A DNA stretch of 64,000 nt from Zwartia vadi (GCF_030410375.1 NZ_JAUHHE010000003.1:186001-250000), one strand, 5' to 3'; positions 8,612 to 18,449 are shown, numbered from the stretch's first letter. Notes: generated from the sequence alone by a model not told the origin. A program made the numbers and translations.

Positions 8612-8627
8612 GTAAATCCTTGGCGGT

Positions 8628-9608
8628 TTAAGACGAAATTGACTGTTGAACGATTGTAATCAAACGCTCTTGCTCGCGGGCTGGCGCAAATAGAGGTGCG
8701 CGCAAAGCGCATTGTTTTTGTAACTGGGCATAGCACTCAGGATCATGACGCACACGCAAAAGAAGACTCGCCAACGCCTCGACATCGTCAGTCGGGAAAA
8801 ATCCTGCGTAATCCGAGCCAAGCATGCCGATATTTCCCGGGATGCAGGAAGCAAGGACCGGTACACCGCTACAAATCGCCTCCATGACGACATGTGCGCC
8901 TCCCTCCATCACGCTGGGATGCACCAATACATGTGCACGCTGAATCAAACGGCGTGTGGCCTCATGGGGACGCGCACCTAAAAACGTGTAGTGAGGATAC
9001 AGCGCAGCCGTCGAGTGGGCTTCTTTTGCGAGGTCGGGATCGTGCTCGCCCCCCACATGCTGCAAATGGATATCCCCATGTTCATTGAGCAGTTTTGCAA
9101 GCTTGAAAAAAGTTCGGGGCGCTTTTTCAGCCCGCAAATGTCCCACCATGATGGCACGGAGATGACGGTCTGTTTTGGCCAAAGTCTGTCGGGTCGTGGT
9201 TGACTGAAAAGCGACAACCGTTTTCGGTCTGAACACTTCAGGGACTGCTTGCACGCCCTCGCTCTGCAACACGACAAGAGTATGCGCCCATCTCAGCGAT
9301 TGTTGCGCATCATGATCGCTCTGTATGTCGCGGTAGAGATCCGTTCCGGTCAGTACGACGACTAAACCATGCGACCCATGGCGCGCATGCCAGTCGGCAA
9401 TCGAAGAGTGACTTCGGCGCGCATGCAGGGCGATCATGACCTGATCCTGCGCATGACCATCCCATTGCTGCGCGATCCTCACCCGACAAAAGGACCGCAA
9501 CATGCACGCATAGCGCTGAGCGGTCTGCCAATTGCCATTATTGGCTGCAGCCAGGGCAGGACTGATAATCACAACACTCAGATGTGGGTGCTTGGGTAAA
9601 ATAGACAT
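8628..9608 (-). CDS. senB: selenosugar synthase SenB (TIGR04348-type glycosyltransferase)
   Basis: 326 residues of GT-B/GT4-like fold. The N-terminal domain has VVIISPALAAANNGNWQTAQR and VVVLTGTDLYRD. The sugar-nucleotide half has VHPSVMEGGAHVVMEAICSGVPVLAS, with the GT4 Glu-x7-Glu spacing. Known biochemistry of this family (selenoneine pathway) is transfer of selenium from selenophosphate onto a UDP-sugar to give a 1-seleno-sugar. Position between senA and senC/selD supports the call over a generic glycosyltransferase. The ATG at 9608 leaves only 21 bp to the divergent senA start. Confidence 0.9.
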   Translation of the reverse strand: MSILPKHPHLSVVIISPALAAANNGNWQTAQRYACMLRSFCRVRIAQQWDGHAQDQVMIALHARRSHSSIADWHARHGSHGLVVVLTGTDLYRDIQSDHDAQQSLRWAHTLVVLQSEGVQAVPEVFRPKTVVAFQSTTTRQTLAKTDRHLRAIMVGHLRAEKAPRTFFKLAKLLNEHGDIHLQHVGGEHDPDLAKEAHSTAALYPHYTFLGARPHEATRRLIQRAHVLVHPSVMEGGAHVVMEAICSGVPVLASCIPGNIGMLGSDYAGFFPTDDVEALASLLLRVRHDPECYAQLQKQCALRAPLFAPAREQERLITIVQQSISS

Positions 9609-9629
9609 TATTCAAGGTTACCAATAATC

Positions 9630-10775
9630 ATGCGACGAGCTGAAGTAAACATGCTGGGTCAAGGGCTTAAAGCACTTCGCACCCATACTCTTGAGGCGTT
9701 TGCCCACTATCAGCGTGCAGGTGCACTGATTGTTCCTCGGAAAGACGAGTTTAATCCGCCGCTTTGGGAGCTGGGCCATCTTGCCTGGTTTCAAGAATAT
9801 TGGGTGGCTCGCAATCAACAGCGCGCGTTCGGGATCAAACAGGACTTGACCCACCCTCGCCTGCCTTCAGTGCTCGACTTGGCGGACGCCTGGTACGACA
9901 GCACACGCGTAGATCACGACCTGCGGTGGGAACTCCCGCTCCTTCAAACCTCTGCTTGTTTAGCCTACCTTGACCAGACTCTGCAAGACACATTGAAACA
10001 CCTTTCCAGTGAAGCAGATGGCTCCCCTGCCTTGTACTTTTACTGGCTTGCACTGCAGCATGAAGCCATGCATCTGGAGGCAAGCAGCTATATGGCTCAA
10101 GCCCTTGAGATCCCTTTTGAGGTGACCTGGTCAGAGCGCCCCTCTGGACAGAGACATTCGGGCGTCAGACATCTACCTGGGGGCTCTTGGTCAATGGGTA
10201 CCTACTGGTCCCAATTGGCAGGCCAATATTTTTGCTTTGATAACGAAATCGGTCAGCGGCATACTTCTCTTGAGCCGTTCACAATCGCACTCCATCCTGT
10301 AACCTGGGCAGAGTATCTCGAGTTCGTTCAGGCTACGGGACATCGTCTGCCCCCTTATGTCCGGCCTGCCGCATCGTCACGCGGCGTATTGCCCTTTGAA
10401 ATCCGGATCTTTGGCACGTGGCAACCGATCCAACCCGAAAGCTGTGCCACCCACATCTCTTGGGATGATGCGCAAGCTTACTGCCGCTGGGCACAATGCA
10501 GACTCCCGACCGAAGCGCAATGGGATATGGCCGCACGCACGCAGGCTGATTTCGTTTGGGGTGAGGTATGGGAGTGGACGGAGGATGCATTCACGCCTTT
10601 TGAAGGCTTTACCCCACACCCTTATGCAGAATATTCCGCACCCTGGTTTGGTTCACGCAAAGTCCTTCGAGGTGCAGCCTGGGTCACGCATCCGTATTTA
10701 CGCAACTTGAACTACAGAAATTTTTTCACACCTGATCGCTGCGATATTTACGCGGGATTTCGGGTGTGCCGCTGA
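9630..10775 (+). CDS. senA: selenoneine synthase SenA (EgtB-like)
   Basis: 381 residues, shorter than typical EgtB (about 430). An N-terminal DinB-like bundle supplies the three-His iron site: His50 in WELGHLAW, and His144/His148 in HEAMHLE. A C-terminal FGE-sulfatase/SUMF1-like domain runs from GGSWSMGTYW to YAGFRVCR and includes RLPTEAQWDMAAR and VWEWTEDAF. By homology it couples selenium from a selenosugar to hercynine with oxygen. The neighbours senB, senC and egtD favour SenA over EgtB. A second start, ATG 9651, would widen the divergent gap from 21 to 42 bp; I keep 9630 because AAGG lies upstream, but this is unsure. Confidence 0.9.
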   Translation: MRRAEVNMLGQGLKALRTHTLEAFAHYQRAGALIVPRKDEFNPPLWELGHLAWFQEYWVARNQQRAFGIKQDLTHPRLPSVLDLADAWYDSTRVDHDLRWELPLLQTSACLAYLDQTLQDTLKHLSSEADGSPALYFYWLALQHEAMHLEASSYMAQALEIPFEVTWSERPSGQRHSGVRHLPGGSWSMGTYWSQLAGQYFCFDNEIGQRHTSLEPFTIALHPVTWAEYLEFVQATGHRLPPYVRPAASSRGVLPFEIRIFGTWQPIQPESCATHISWDDAQAYCRWAQCRLPTEAQWDMAARTQADFVWGEVWEWTEDAFTPFEGFTPHPYAEYSAPWFGSRKVLRGAAWVTHPYLRNLNYRNFFTPDRCDIYAGFRVCR

Positions 10776-10781
10776 CGGATA

Positions 10782-11759
10782 TCAACTCGCCCAAAATAAA
10801 GCATATTGTTCAGCGGTATCAGTCCAATGTTGAGTATGAGTAAAACCGGCTTGCGTCAAAAGCTGCTTGAAGCTTGGGAGAGTCCATTTATAGGAATTCT
10901 CTGTATGGATCGCCTCGCCCGACTCAAAGTTTCGCGCGTGATGTCCCCAGCGCACTGTCAACGCATGACGTGCAAGCAGATGCATTTCAATACGTGACTC
11001 AGCCACATTGAACAAAGCCTTGTGTCGCCATTCACGCACATCAAAATCTGTCCCCAACAAACTATTGATATGCCTCAAAATATTGAGATTAAACGCGGCA
11101 GTGACACCAAGATCATCATCGTAAGCACGTTCAAGCACCTCTGTCGACTTCACCAGATCAATCCCGATCAGCAGACCCGATCCTGACTGTCCGGCTTTGC
11201 AGAGCTTGGCTATTCGACCCAGAAACTCAAGCGCTTCAGAAGGGGTGAAATTACCCAGACTTGAGCCTGGATAAAAAGCGAAGACCGGGCGCTTGTTGAA
11301 ATCCTCTGAAAGCGCCGCAGGGAAATCAAGCGAGGAGGAAAAATCCATACCCACTCCCACCATGTCCACTGCGGGATATATGCGCTGAAGATTCAGCAAG
11401 GTGTCTTTCAGGTAATCGAGCGAAATATCGACGGCCACATAAACGCCCGGAGGCGTACCTGCAAACAGGCTGGCCGCTTTTTGACAACTACCAGCCCCCA
11501 AATCAATCCAAGCGGCATGATCCGGTATGTGATGATGAATCGCGTGCGCGTGTTCTTTAAAAATTGCAGCTTCGGTGCACGTTGGATAATACTCAGGCAG
11601 ATGGGTAATCGCCTCAAATAGCGTTGATCCTAATGCGTTGTAAAAATATTTAGGAGAGCAATGCGCACTGGCTGCCATCAACCCTGATTCGAGCTCTCTG
11701 ACCACCGCGGAAGGATCGAGGTCAAAAGTATTATAAAAACGCGGGGTACGATCAGCCAT
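10782..11759 (-). CDS. egtD: L-histidine N(alpha)-methyltransferase EgtD
   Basis: 325 residues. Trimethylates histidine to hercynine with SAM. Visible marks are SPKYFYNALGSTLFEAIT, LPEYYPTCTE, the SAM loop WIDLGAGSCQKA, FAFYPGSSLGNF, GIDLVKS, AAFNLNILRHIN and the C-terminal ENSYKW. Start ATG 11759 has GGAG at ideal spacing; an in-frame TTG at 11774 has none. It ends 6 bp from the senA stop, tail to tail, and supplies the SenA substrate. No egtA, egtC or egtE is present, so the locus alone points to selenoneine, not mycobacterial-type ergothioneine synthesis. Confidence 0.96.
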   Translation of the reverse strand: MADRTPRFYNTFDLDPSAVVRELESGLMAASAHCSPKYFYNALGSTLFEAITHLPEYYPTCTEAAIFKEHAHAIHHHIPDHAAWIDLGAGSCQKAASLFAGTPPGVYVAVDISLDYLKDTLLNLQRIYPAVDMVGVGMDFSSSLDFPAALSEDFNKRPVFAFYPGSSLGNFTPSEALEFLGRIAKLCKAGQSGSGLLIGIDLVKSTEVLERAYDDDLGVTAAFNLNILRHINSLLGTDFDVREWRHKALFNVAESRIEMHLLARHALTVRWGHHARNFESGEAIHTENSYKWTLPSFKQLLTQAGFTHTQHWTDTAEQYALFWAS

Positions 11760-11877
11760 GCTTACTCCGTGCAACGCACAAAAATTGATTCAAACCTTAA
11801 CACGTTGGCACAAAGCAATCGTCGCACGGCCTCGTCTGAGGCATAATCACTTACACATTTTAAGCACTCAAGAGACC

Positions 11878-13083
11878 ATGACTACGGCCACCCCTGCACA
11901 GCAGTGCAATCCCTGGATCATCTTTTTAATTTTCTTACGCTTGGGCTTGACGTCCTTTGGAGGGCCCGTCGCGCATCTTGGATATTTTAGGGATGAGTTC
12001 GTTGTGCGTCGCCAGTGGTTAAGCGACCGCAGCTACGCCGATCTCGTTGCACTGTGTCAATTCCTGCCAGGCCCAGCCAGTAGCCAGGTTGGCATTGCGC
12101 TCGGATTTTCCAGAGCGGGGTATTCAGGTGCTCTGGCGGCCTGGATGGGCTTTACCTTGCCCTCTGCTTTCATTCTTATTCTGTTTGCCATCGGGATCTC
12201 ATCAATGGGCAACACTTTTCCCGTCGGTGCGCTGCAAGGTTTGAAAATAGTTGCTGTCGCCGTCGTCGCCCAGGCAGTATGGGGCATGGCGCGCAGTCTT
12301 TGTACCGACTCGGCACGCATCACTATCATGATGCTCGCAACCTGCGCTGTTCTGCTTGTTCCGTCGGTCTGGTCACAAGTGGGTGTCATTATCCTTGCAG
12401 GGATTGCCGGCATTGTATTGTTTAATCCTGCTCAACTTGCTGCGCACGATCCACTTCCCATCCACATCTCACGCAAAACCGGCTCGATGTGGCTAGGCGT
12501 CTTTTTCGTTTTACTCATTGGCTTACCCCTTGCTGCTGAAGCTTTCCCCAATCAAACCCTCGCCATCGTCGACGCCTTTTATCGCGCGGGCTCTCTCGTC
12601 TTTGGCGGTGGGCATGTCGTCCTGCCGTTGCTTCAGTCAGAAGTGGTACCAACTGGATGGGTGGACGAGCAGGTGTTTCTTGCGGGTTATGGCGCGACCC
12701 AAGCGATGCCAGGACCACTCTTCACGTTCGCCGCCTTTCTGGGCGCGTCAATGACTTCAGAACCGAACGGCTGGCTTGGCGGAATGATCGCGTTGATCGC
12801 AATTTTCATCCCCTCTTTTCTATTAGTTGTTGGCGCCCTGCCTTTTTGGGAGCAAATGCGCCAAAATTTGCGCACGCAAGCTGCGTTAGCCGGTATCAAT
12901 GCCTCGGTGGTGGGATTGCTCCTTGCAGCCCTCTATCAACCAGTCTGGACAAGCGCGATCCTGAGCCCACAAGACTTCGGGCTGGCACTCATCGCCTTTG
13001 TCGCACTCATGTTCTGGAAGCTACCACCTTGGCTCGTCGTCATTGCAGGCGGTATAGCGGGATGGCTGCTGCACCTGGTGTAA
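11878..13083 (+). CDS. chrA: chromate transporter ChrA (two-domain)
   Basis: 401 residues with two homologous membrane halves typical of long-chain CHR transporters. The first half has RLGLTSFGGPVAHLGYF and LCQFLPGPASSQ; the second has AGSLVFGGGHVVLPLL and GATQAMPGPLFTF. CHR proteins export chromate at the inner membrane. I start at ATG 11878 (MTTATPAQQ), because the frame extended to 11758 would overlap egtD and lacks membrane-protein character. It is divergent from egtD across 118 bp. No chrB regulator is nearby. Confidence 0.92.
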   Translation: MTTATPAQQCNPWIIFLIFLRLGLTSFGGPVAHLGYFRDEFVVRRQWLSDRSYADLVALCQFLPGPASSQVGIALGFSRAGYSGALAAWMGFTLPSAFILILFAIGISSMGNTFPVGALQGLKIVAVAVVAQAVWGMARSLCTDSARITIMMLATCAVLLVPSVWSQVGVIILAGIAGIVLFNPAQLAAHDPLPIHISRKTGSMWLGVFFVLLIGLPLAAEAFPNQTLAIVDAFYRAGSLVFGGGHVVLPLLQSEVVPTGWVDEQVFLAGYGATQAMPGPLFTFAAFLGASMTSEPNGWLGGMIALIAIFIPSFLLVVGALPFWEQMRQNLRTQAALAGINASVVGLLLAALYQPVWTSAILSPQDFGLALIAFVALMFWKLPPWLVVIAGGIAGWLLHLV

Positions 13084-13142
13084 TGTAGCGATTGAATACT
13101 TAAGTCAGCAACAAATATCAAATAACAACTTGAAGAGACAAG

Positions 13143-13934
13143 ATGAATTTTGAAAACGAATACGCGACCGTCTTAATTTCAGAAAACGCTGTTGCAACGC
13201 TTTGCATTCAGCACGCAGGAAGTTTGAATATTTTAGGCTCACCTGCCATCGCTAGCATCCAGGAGGCACTCGTCTGGGTGGAGACACGCAAGGATATTCG
13301 CGTGTTAGTCATTCGCGGTCAAGGTGACAAAGCATTTATCGGAGGAGCAGACATTAAAGAAATGTCTGGATTGAATCAACACAGCGCGTCCGTGTTTATC
13401 AATAAGTTGCGGCAGCTTTGCGAAACTGTCAGGCAAATATCCGTCCCTGTCATTGCGCGCGTACCGGGCTGGACGCTTGGTGGCGGCTTGGAGTTTGCCC
13501 TTTGTTGCGATCTGCGTATTGGTTCAACCGCTGCGCGTCTTGGGATGCCCGAGGTCAAGGTTGGAATTCCGTCTGTCATTCACGCCGCTCTCTTGCCGCG
13601 TTTGATCGGCAAAGCCCGTGCCAACTGGTTGCTCCTGACTGGTGAAATCATCGATGCCGAGCAAGGACACTCCTGGGGTCTGCTTGATAAAGTCGTCCCA
13701 ATGGAGCAGCTTGATGTTGAGATTGCTCATCTCGCAAATGGACTCGCCGAGCTCGGCCCCAATGTTCTGGCGCAACAAAAACGCATGATGCGCGAGTGGG
13801 AAGACGAGCCTCTCGATACCTCTATTCAAAAGAGTATCGATGAGTTTGCTTCAGCTTTTAGAACTGGCGAACCAGAACTTTATATGGGTAAATTTTTTAA
13901 AGAAAAGCAAAAAAAACCGCACAAAAATAATTAG
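13143..13934 (+). CDS. enoyl-CoA hydratase/isomerase family protein
   Basis: 263 residues of crotonase fold. FIGGADIKEM and GWTLGGGLEFALCCDLRIG form the oxyanion-hole regions, and MPEVKVGIPSVIHAALLPRLIG is the helix that normally carries the second catalytic region. The C-terminal end is Lys-rich. It lies 59 bp after chrA and ends 13 bp before the convergent manC, so it is probably its own unit. Exact substrate is unclear. Confidence 0.88.
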   Translation: MNFENEYATVLISENAVATLCIQHAGSLNILGSPAIASIQEALVWVETRKDIRVLVIRGQGDKAFIGGADIKEMSGLNQHSASVFINKLRQLCETVRQISVPVIARVPGWTLGGGLEFALCCDLRIGSTAARLGMPEVKVGIPSVIHAALLPRLIGKARANWLLLTGEIIDAEQGHSWGLLDKVVPMEQLDVEIAHLANGLAELGPNVLAQQKRMMREWEDEPLDTSIQKSIDEFASAFRTGEPELYMGKFFKEKQKKPHKNN

Positions 13935-13947
13935 GCTGCATGGATCA

Positions 13948-15396
13948 CTAAACAGTGCGTCCGTACTGGTCCTCGAAGCGCACGATGTCGTCCTCACCCA
14001 GATAGCTACCAGACTGCACCTCAATGATTTCAAGGGGAATCGTGCCTGGATTGGACAGACGGTGCGTTTGTCCGAGAGGAATGTAAGTCGACTGGTTTTC
14101 AGTCAAGATGGTCGTCTTATCACCATTGGTGATTTCAGCGGTGCCTGAAACTACGACCCAGTGCTCGGCGCGGTGATGATGCATCTGCAGGCTCAGACTG
14201 GCCTTGGGATTGACAAGGATACGCTTGACCTTGAAGCGCCCGCCACCGTCGATACTGTCATACCAGCCCCAGGGACGGTAGACTTTGCGATGTAAATTTT
14301 GTTCTTGGCGGCTCTGTTTATTGAGCGCCTCGACGATGTGCTTAACATCCTGGCCGCGCGACTTATCCGCGACAAGGATGGCATCTGCTGTCTCAATGAC
14401 CACAAGGTTTTGTACCCCGACCAAGCTCACCAGACGACTGGAGGCATGCACAAACGTATCGCGACAATCCTTGGAGATCACATCACCCTTGTGGGAGTTA
14501 CCGGAGGCGTCTTTTTCCTGAACGTTCCACACCGCATCCCAGGCACCCAAATCACTCCAGCCGGCATTCAGGCTCACCATTTTGGTGGCAAAGGGACTGC
14601 CGGGACAGCGCTCCATGACGGCATAGTCAATCGACTCTCCGGGCACTTGTTCAAACTCCGCCTTGCCTGGACGCAAGAACTGACTATCTGCTTGACGCGC
14701 CTGCCATGCATGCTTGATCTTGGTCAGCATCTCGGGCTGAAAAGCCTCCATCGCCTTTAGCCATACTGAGGCTTTTAAAACAAAGATCCCCGCATTCCAG
14801 AAATAACAGCCTTCGTTTATGTAAGCTTGCGCTGTTTCGAGATCAGGCTTTTCCACGAAACGCTCGACAGTCGATATGACGGTATTCGAAGTCCCCGCAA
14901 GACCTGTCTTGATATAGCCGTAACCCGTTTCAGGCCGATCGGGCTGGATGCCCAAGATGACGATGCTGTCATGGACTGCCTCGGCAATCGCAGCATTCAT
15001 TGCTTGAGTAAAAGCAGCCACATCTGAGACGGCCTGATCCGCAGGGGTCACTGCCAAAATTGGATCCGCACCACCCTCGAGTGCAGCCAAGGCAGCCAGG
15101 GTCAAGGCCGGTGCGGTATTGCGTCCGATCGGCTCGAGCAGGTATCTGGCGCCCGTCACACCGGACTCACGCAGCTGCTCCTGAGCCAGAAAGCGATGCT
15201 CTTCATTGCAGACAATCAAGGGCGCGCTGGCCTGCTCTGTGCGGCTGCCTAGCCCCTGCATTCTTTCAGCTGTCTGCTGAAATAAGCTGTTGTCTCCTGT
15301 CAGGCATAAAAACTGTTTGGGAAAACCGCCGCGAGAGAGTGGCCACAGTCTCGTGCCAGAACCGCCACAGAGAATGACAGGGGTGACTTGAATCAT
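13948..15396 (-). CDS. manC: mannose-1-phosphate guanylyltransferase / mannose-6-phosphate isomerase
   Basis: 482 residues, the usual length of bifunctional type II PMI-GMP (ManC/CpsB/AlgA). The nucleotidyltransferase loop is CGGSGTRLWPLSRGGFPKQF near residues 10-29, followed by EPIGRNTAPA and FVEKPD. The C-terminal cupin/isomerase part has RPWGWYDSIDGG and LQMHHHRAEHWVVV, where the His residues bind metal. It makes GDP-mannose for surface polysaccharide. No other polysaccharide gene is adjacent, so it stands alone here. Confidence 0.95.
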   Translation of the reverse strand: MIQVTPVILCGGSGTRLWPLSRGGFPKQFLCLTGDNSLFQQTAERMQGLGSRTEQASAPLIVCNEEHRFLAQEQLRESGVTGARYLLEPIGRNTAPALTLAALAALEGGADPILAVTPADQAVSDVAAFTQAMNAAIAEAVHDSIVILGIQPDRPETGYGYIKTGLAGTSNTVISTVERFVEKPDLETAQAYINEGCYFWNAGIFVLKASVWLKAMEAFQPEMLTKIKHAWQARQADSQFLRPGKAEFEQVPGESIDYAVMERCPGSPFATKMVSLNAGWSDLGAWDAVWNVQEKDASGNSHKGDVISKDCRDTFVHASSRLVSLVGVQNLVVIETADAILVADKSRGQDVKHIVEALNKQSRQEQNLHRKVYRPWGWYDSIDGGGRFKVKRILVNPKASLSLQMHHHRAEHWVVVSGTAEITNGDKTTILTENQSTYIPLGQTHRLSNPGTIPLEIIEVQSGSYLGEDDIVRFEDQYGRTV

Positions 15397-15479
15397 GAAA
15401 GTAGAGCCTTACTTGAAAGATCGACGCGCGAAAAATTCTTATCAAAACGCACTTGATTTTATCAGAGAAGGCTTCGCGC

Positions 15480-16448
15480 TTAGTTCAACGCTCTTAGGCT
15501 TTGTTCATATTCGATGCGCATTCGATTCACAATCTCCTGAACACTGAGAAGTGTGTCGATTTGTCCAACCCCTTGGCCCGCCCCCCAAATGTCCTTCCAG
15601 GCCTTAGCCTTGGAACGACCATCTGAAAAACTCATCTTGTTTTTATCAGCCACAGGCAAATTATCAGGATCGAGACCCGCGCGAACGATACTTTCGCGAA
15701 GATAGTTTCCGTGCACGCCCGAAAAATGATTACTGTAAATAATATCAGCCGCAGAGGAATTCAAAATTGATTGCTTGTAGAGATCGCTCGCATTTGCTTC
15801 TTTACTTGCAATAAAGCGCGTCCCCACATAGGCAAAGTCTGCTCCCATCGCTAAAGCAGAGAGTACTGCCTGACCGGTTGCAATTGAACCAGACAAGGCT
15901 AAAGGCCCTTGGAAAAACCGTCTGATTTCACCTATCAAGGCAAAGGGCGACAAAGTTCCACCATGACCACCTGCGCCAGCAGCAACAGCGATCAAACCAT
16001 CCACCCCTGATTCCAGAGCCTTTTCGGCATGTCTGATATTGATCACGTCATGGAGAATGATGCCACCGTAACTATGTACCGCGTCAATGACTTCTTTTAC
16101 CGGTGCGCGAAGCGATGTGATGATAACGGGAACTTGGTGGCGCACACAGGTTTCAACATCTTGTAACAGGCGAACATTGGATTGATGTGAAATCTGATTC
16201 ACTGCAACTGGACCAATCTTCGAATGAGGATTCAGATTCTTATAATTTTTCAAGTCCTCAGCGATCTGATAAAGCCACTCGTCGAGCAACTTCGGCTCTC
16301 TTGCATTCAGTGCGGGAAATGAACCGACAATCCCCGCCTTGCATTGCGCCAATACTAGCTCTGGATAACTAACTGTAAACATCGGGGAAGCAATCACCGG
16401 AAAACTCAAATCTTTCAGCACCGGCGGAATAAGTGGATTTATAGACAT
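15480..16448 (-). CDS. nitronate monooxygenase family protein
   Basis: 322-residue FMN-binding TIM barrel of the NMO/2-nitropropane dioxygenase family. Landmarks are FPVIASPMF at the N terminus, AVNQISHQSN, the glycine-rich VAAGAGGHGGT phosphate loop, and ALAMGADFAYVGTRFIAS. The family oxidises nitronates such as propionate-3-nitronate, and some members act on other substrates. It is separated from the ABC exporter gene by 111 bp without a clear gene. Confidence 0.88.
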   Translation of the reverse strand: MSINPLIPPVLKDLSFPVIASPMFTVSYPELVLAQCKAGIVGSFPALNAREPKLLDEWLYQIAEDLKNYKNLNPHSKIGPVAVNQISHQSNVRLLQDVETCVRHQVPVIITSLRAPVKEVIDAVHSYGGIILHDVINIRHAEKALESGVDGLIAVAAGAGGHGGTLSPFALIGEIRRFFQGPLALSGSIATGQAVLSALAMGADFAYVGTRFIASKEANASDLYKQSILNSSAADIIYSNHFSGVHGNYLRESIVRAGLDPDNLPVADKNKMSFSDGRSKAKAWKDIWGAGQGVGQIDTLLSVQEIVNRMRIEYEQSLRALN

Positions 16449-16559
16449 TAGGCCCTCGCTTCAATAAAGTTATTTGTACAAAATCACCGGGCGACCCTTG
16501 AACATCCGCCCCTTGATCTCTACATGATTAGTCAGGCTCAGAGAGTTCAAGTTAGGCCT

Positions 16560-18347
16560 TTATGCAAACTGTAGCCTAGCCAAGCGTGCATAGAGTCCGC
16601 CTTGGGTGATCAACTCCTCATGCCTACCTCGCTCGACAACTTTACCGTGCTCCATCACGATAATTTGATCGGCCCTCAAGACAGTCGCCAAACGGTGAGC
16701 AATCGTTAGAGATGTCCTGCCAGGCAACACACTGTCCAAGGCAAGTTGAACTTCGCGCTCAGACTCTGCGTCCAGAGCACTTGTCGCCTCGTCCAGCAAA
16801 AGGATCGGGGGATTTTTTAAAATAGCACGCGCAATAGAAATCCGTTGTTTCTGCCCGCCTGACAAACGCACGCCGCGTTCACCCAAGAAACTGTCATATC
16901 CTTGAGGCAAGGCAGAAATGAATCCATCAGCATGTGCCGTCTTGGCGGCAGCGATGACCTCTTGGTCTGTCGCGTCCAGTCTGCCATAACGGATATTTTC
17001 CATCGCACTAGAAGCAAAAATCACTGGCTCTTGTGGAACGATCCCAATCTGGTTTCGCAGTTCGCTCACTGGCCACTGTTCAATCTCACGACCAAATATC
17101 TGGATATGCCCGTCCGTGGGCTGGTAAAAGCGCAACAACATCGCAAACAAAGTACTTTTTCCTGCGCCCGAAGGACCTACCAGCGCATAGCGTGCACCTT
17201 GCGGTACAGAAAAGGAGAGATGATTCATCGCCAGAAAATCTGGTCGCGACGGATACGCAAACGTGACATCCTTGAACTGAATCGCATCAGCTTGTTCGGC
17301 GTGGTTGCGTAGCGCTGACTGAGACCGTTGCGGCTCTGATGCTTGAGTGGATACGCCCAAATTATGGACGTCAAAGTCGAGCGCAGGCTTAGCCTGCATC
17401 AACTCCACCAGTCTTTCCGTGGCGCCAGCCGCACGTTGCAGATCACCCCATGTCTCTGACAAAGCGCCGATCGAGCCCGCGATCAGCACTGCGTACAACA
17501 CAAACTGAGTCAGCTCACCCAGTGAAATCGCACCAGCAGTGACCTGACGGGCGCCGATCCACAGGACGAACACAATCACAGCAAAAGCCATCAAAATAGC
17601 GGTGGCAGTCAATACCGAGCGCATTTGGATACGTTTCTTGGCTTCGGCGAAGGCTCTTTCCACAGCCGAATCAAAACGTTTTTGTTCATAAGGTTCGCGC
17701 ACAAATGCCTGCACAGTCGTGATCGCGTTCAGGACCTCGCCCGCCATGGCACTCGTGTCAGCGACTTTATCCTGGCTGGTCCGTGACATCTTGCGAACCT
17801 TTCGCCCCAAGGCCCAAAGCGGTAATACGATCACCAATAGCAAGGCAATCATCACGCCGGCCAACCAGGCGCTCGTGACCAGCATCATGGTCATCCCACC
17901 GAGCAACATGACAAGACTGCGTAAGGCAATCGAGATACTGGACCCCACCAAAGTCTGTACGAGCGTCGTATCGCTTGTCAGTCGCGACAGCACTTCGCCT
18001 GTTTGTAGCGTTTCAAAATAAGCCGGGCTCTGACGCAAGACATTTTCAAAGACGCGCTGGCGAATATCTGCCACGACACGCTCGCCGAGCCAGGACATGA
18101 CGTAGAACCGGCTTGCCGTCATCAATGCCAACGCGACAGCCAGGAGCAGCAAGTTGATGAACTTCAAATCAATCGCATCGCTCGTCAAACCCGTATCAAC
18201 CAGATCGCGAAACGCGAGTGGTACGGCTAACGTGGCAGCGGCCGCCAAAAGCAGAAACAGTCCCGCCAAGAACCACTGTGTTTTGTAACGGGAAAGCACC
18301 CGATACTCCCGCAACCAGCGGGTCAGACTACTGAGTTTTGTCGCCAT
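16560..18347 (-). CDS. ABC exporter, fused permease/ATPase (MsbA-like half transporter)
   Basis: 595 residues. The N-terminal part (about 1-320) has six membrane segments of the ABCB exporter type. The ATPase domain has Walker A GPSGAGKST, signature LSGGQKQR, Walker B ILLLDEATSALD and the H-loop IAHRLATV. It acts as a homodimer; substrates of this group range from lipids to drugs. It stands alone, so the cargo is not indicated by context. Confidence 0.92.
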   Translation of the reverse strand: MATKLSSLTRWLREYRVLSRYKTQWFLAGLFLLLAAAATLAVPLAFRDLVDTGLTSDAIDLKFINLLLLAVALALMTASRFYVMSWLGERVVADIRQRVFENVLRQSPAYFETLQTGEVLSRLTSDTTLVQTLVGSSISIALRSLVMLLGGMTMMLVTSAWLAGVMIALLLVIVLPLWALGRKVRKMSRTSQDKVADTSAMAGEVLNAITTVQAFVREPYEQKRFDSAVERAFAEAKKRIQMRSVLTATAILMAFAVIVFVLWIGARQVTAGAISLGELTQFVLYAVLIAGSIGALSETWGDLQRAAGATERLVELMQAKPALDFDVHNLGVSTQASEPQRSQSALRNHAEQADAIQFKDVTFAYPSRPDFLAMNHLSFSVPQGARYALVGPSGAGKSTLFAMLLRFYQPTDGHIQIFGREIEQWPVSELRNQIGIVPQEPVIFASSAMENIRYGRLDATDQEVIAAAKTAHADGFISALPQGYDSFLGERGVRLSGGQKQRISIARAILKNPPILLLDEATSALDAESEREVQLALDSVLPGRTSLTIAHRLATVLRADQIIVMEHGKVVERGRHEELITQGGLYARLARLQFA

Positions 18348-18449
18348 AGTGCGCTAGTGTAAGTGAAGCAGCGCTGATATTTTGATGCTGAATAAAAGAT
18401 AAAATCAAAGAAATCCGGGTAATAGCCTCTTTAAATAGGTTGGGCATCC

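Noticed and set aside
9630..10775. Ergothioneine synthase EgtB
   Set aside because: Length of 381 residues and adjacency to senB and senC favour SenA; no egtA, egtC or egtE is present.
14299..14760. 153-residue plus-strand frame
   Set aside because: Antisense shadow of manC.
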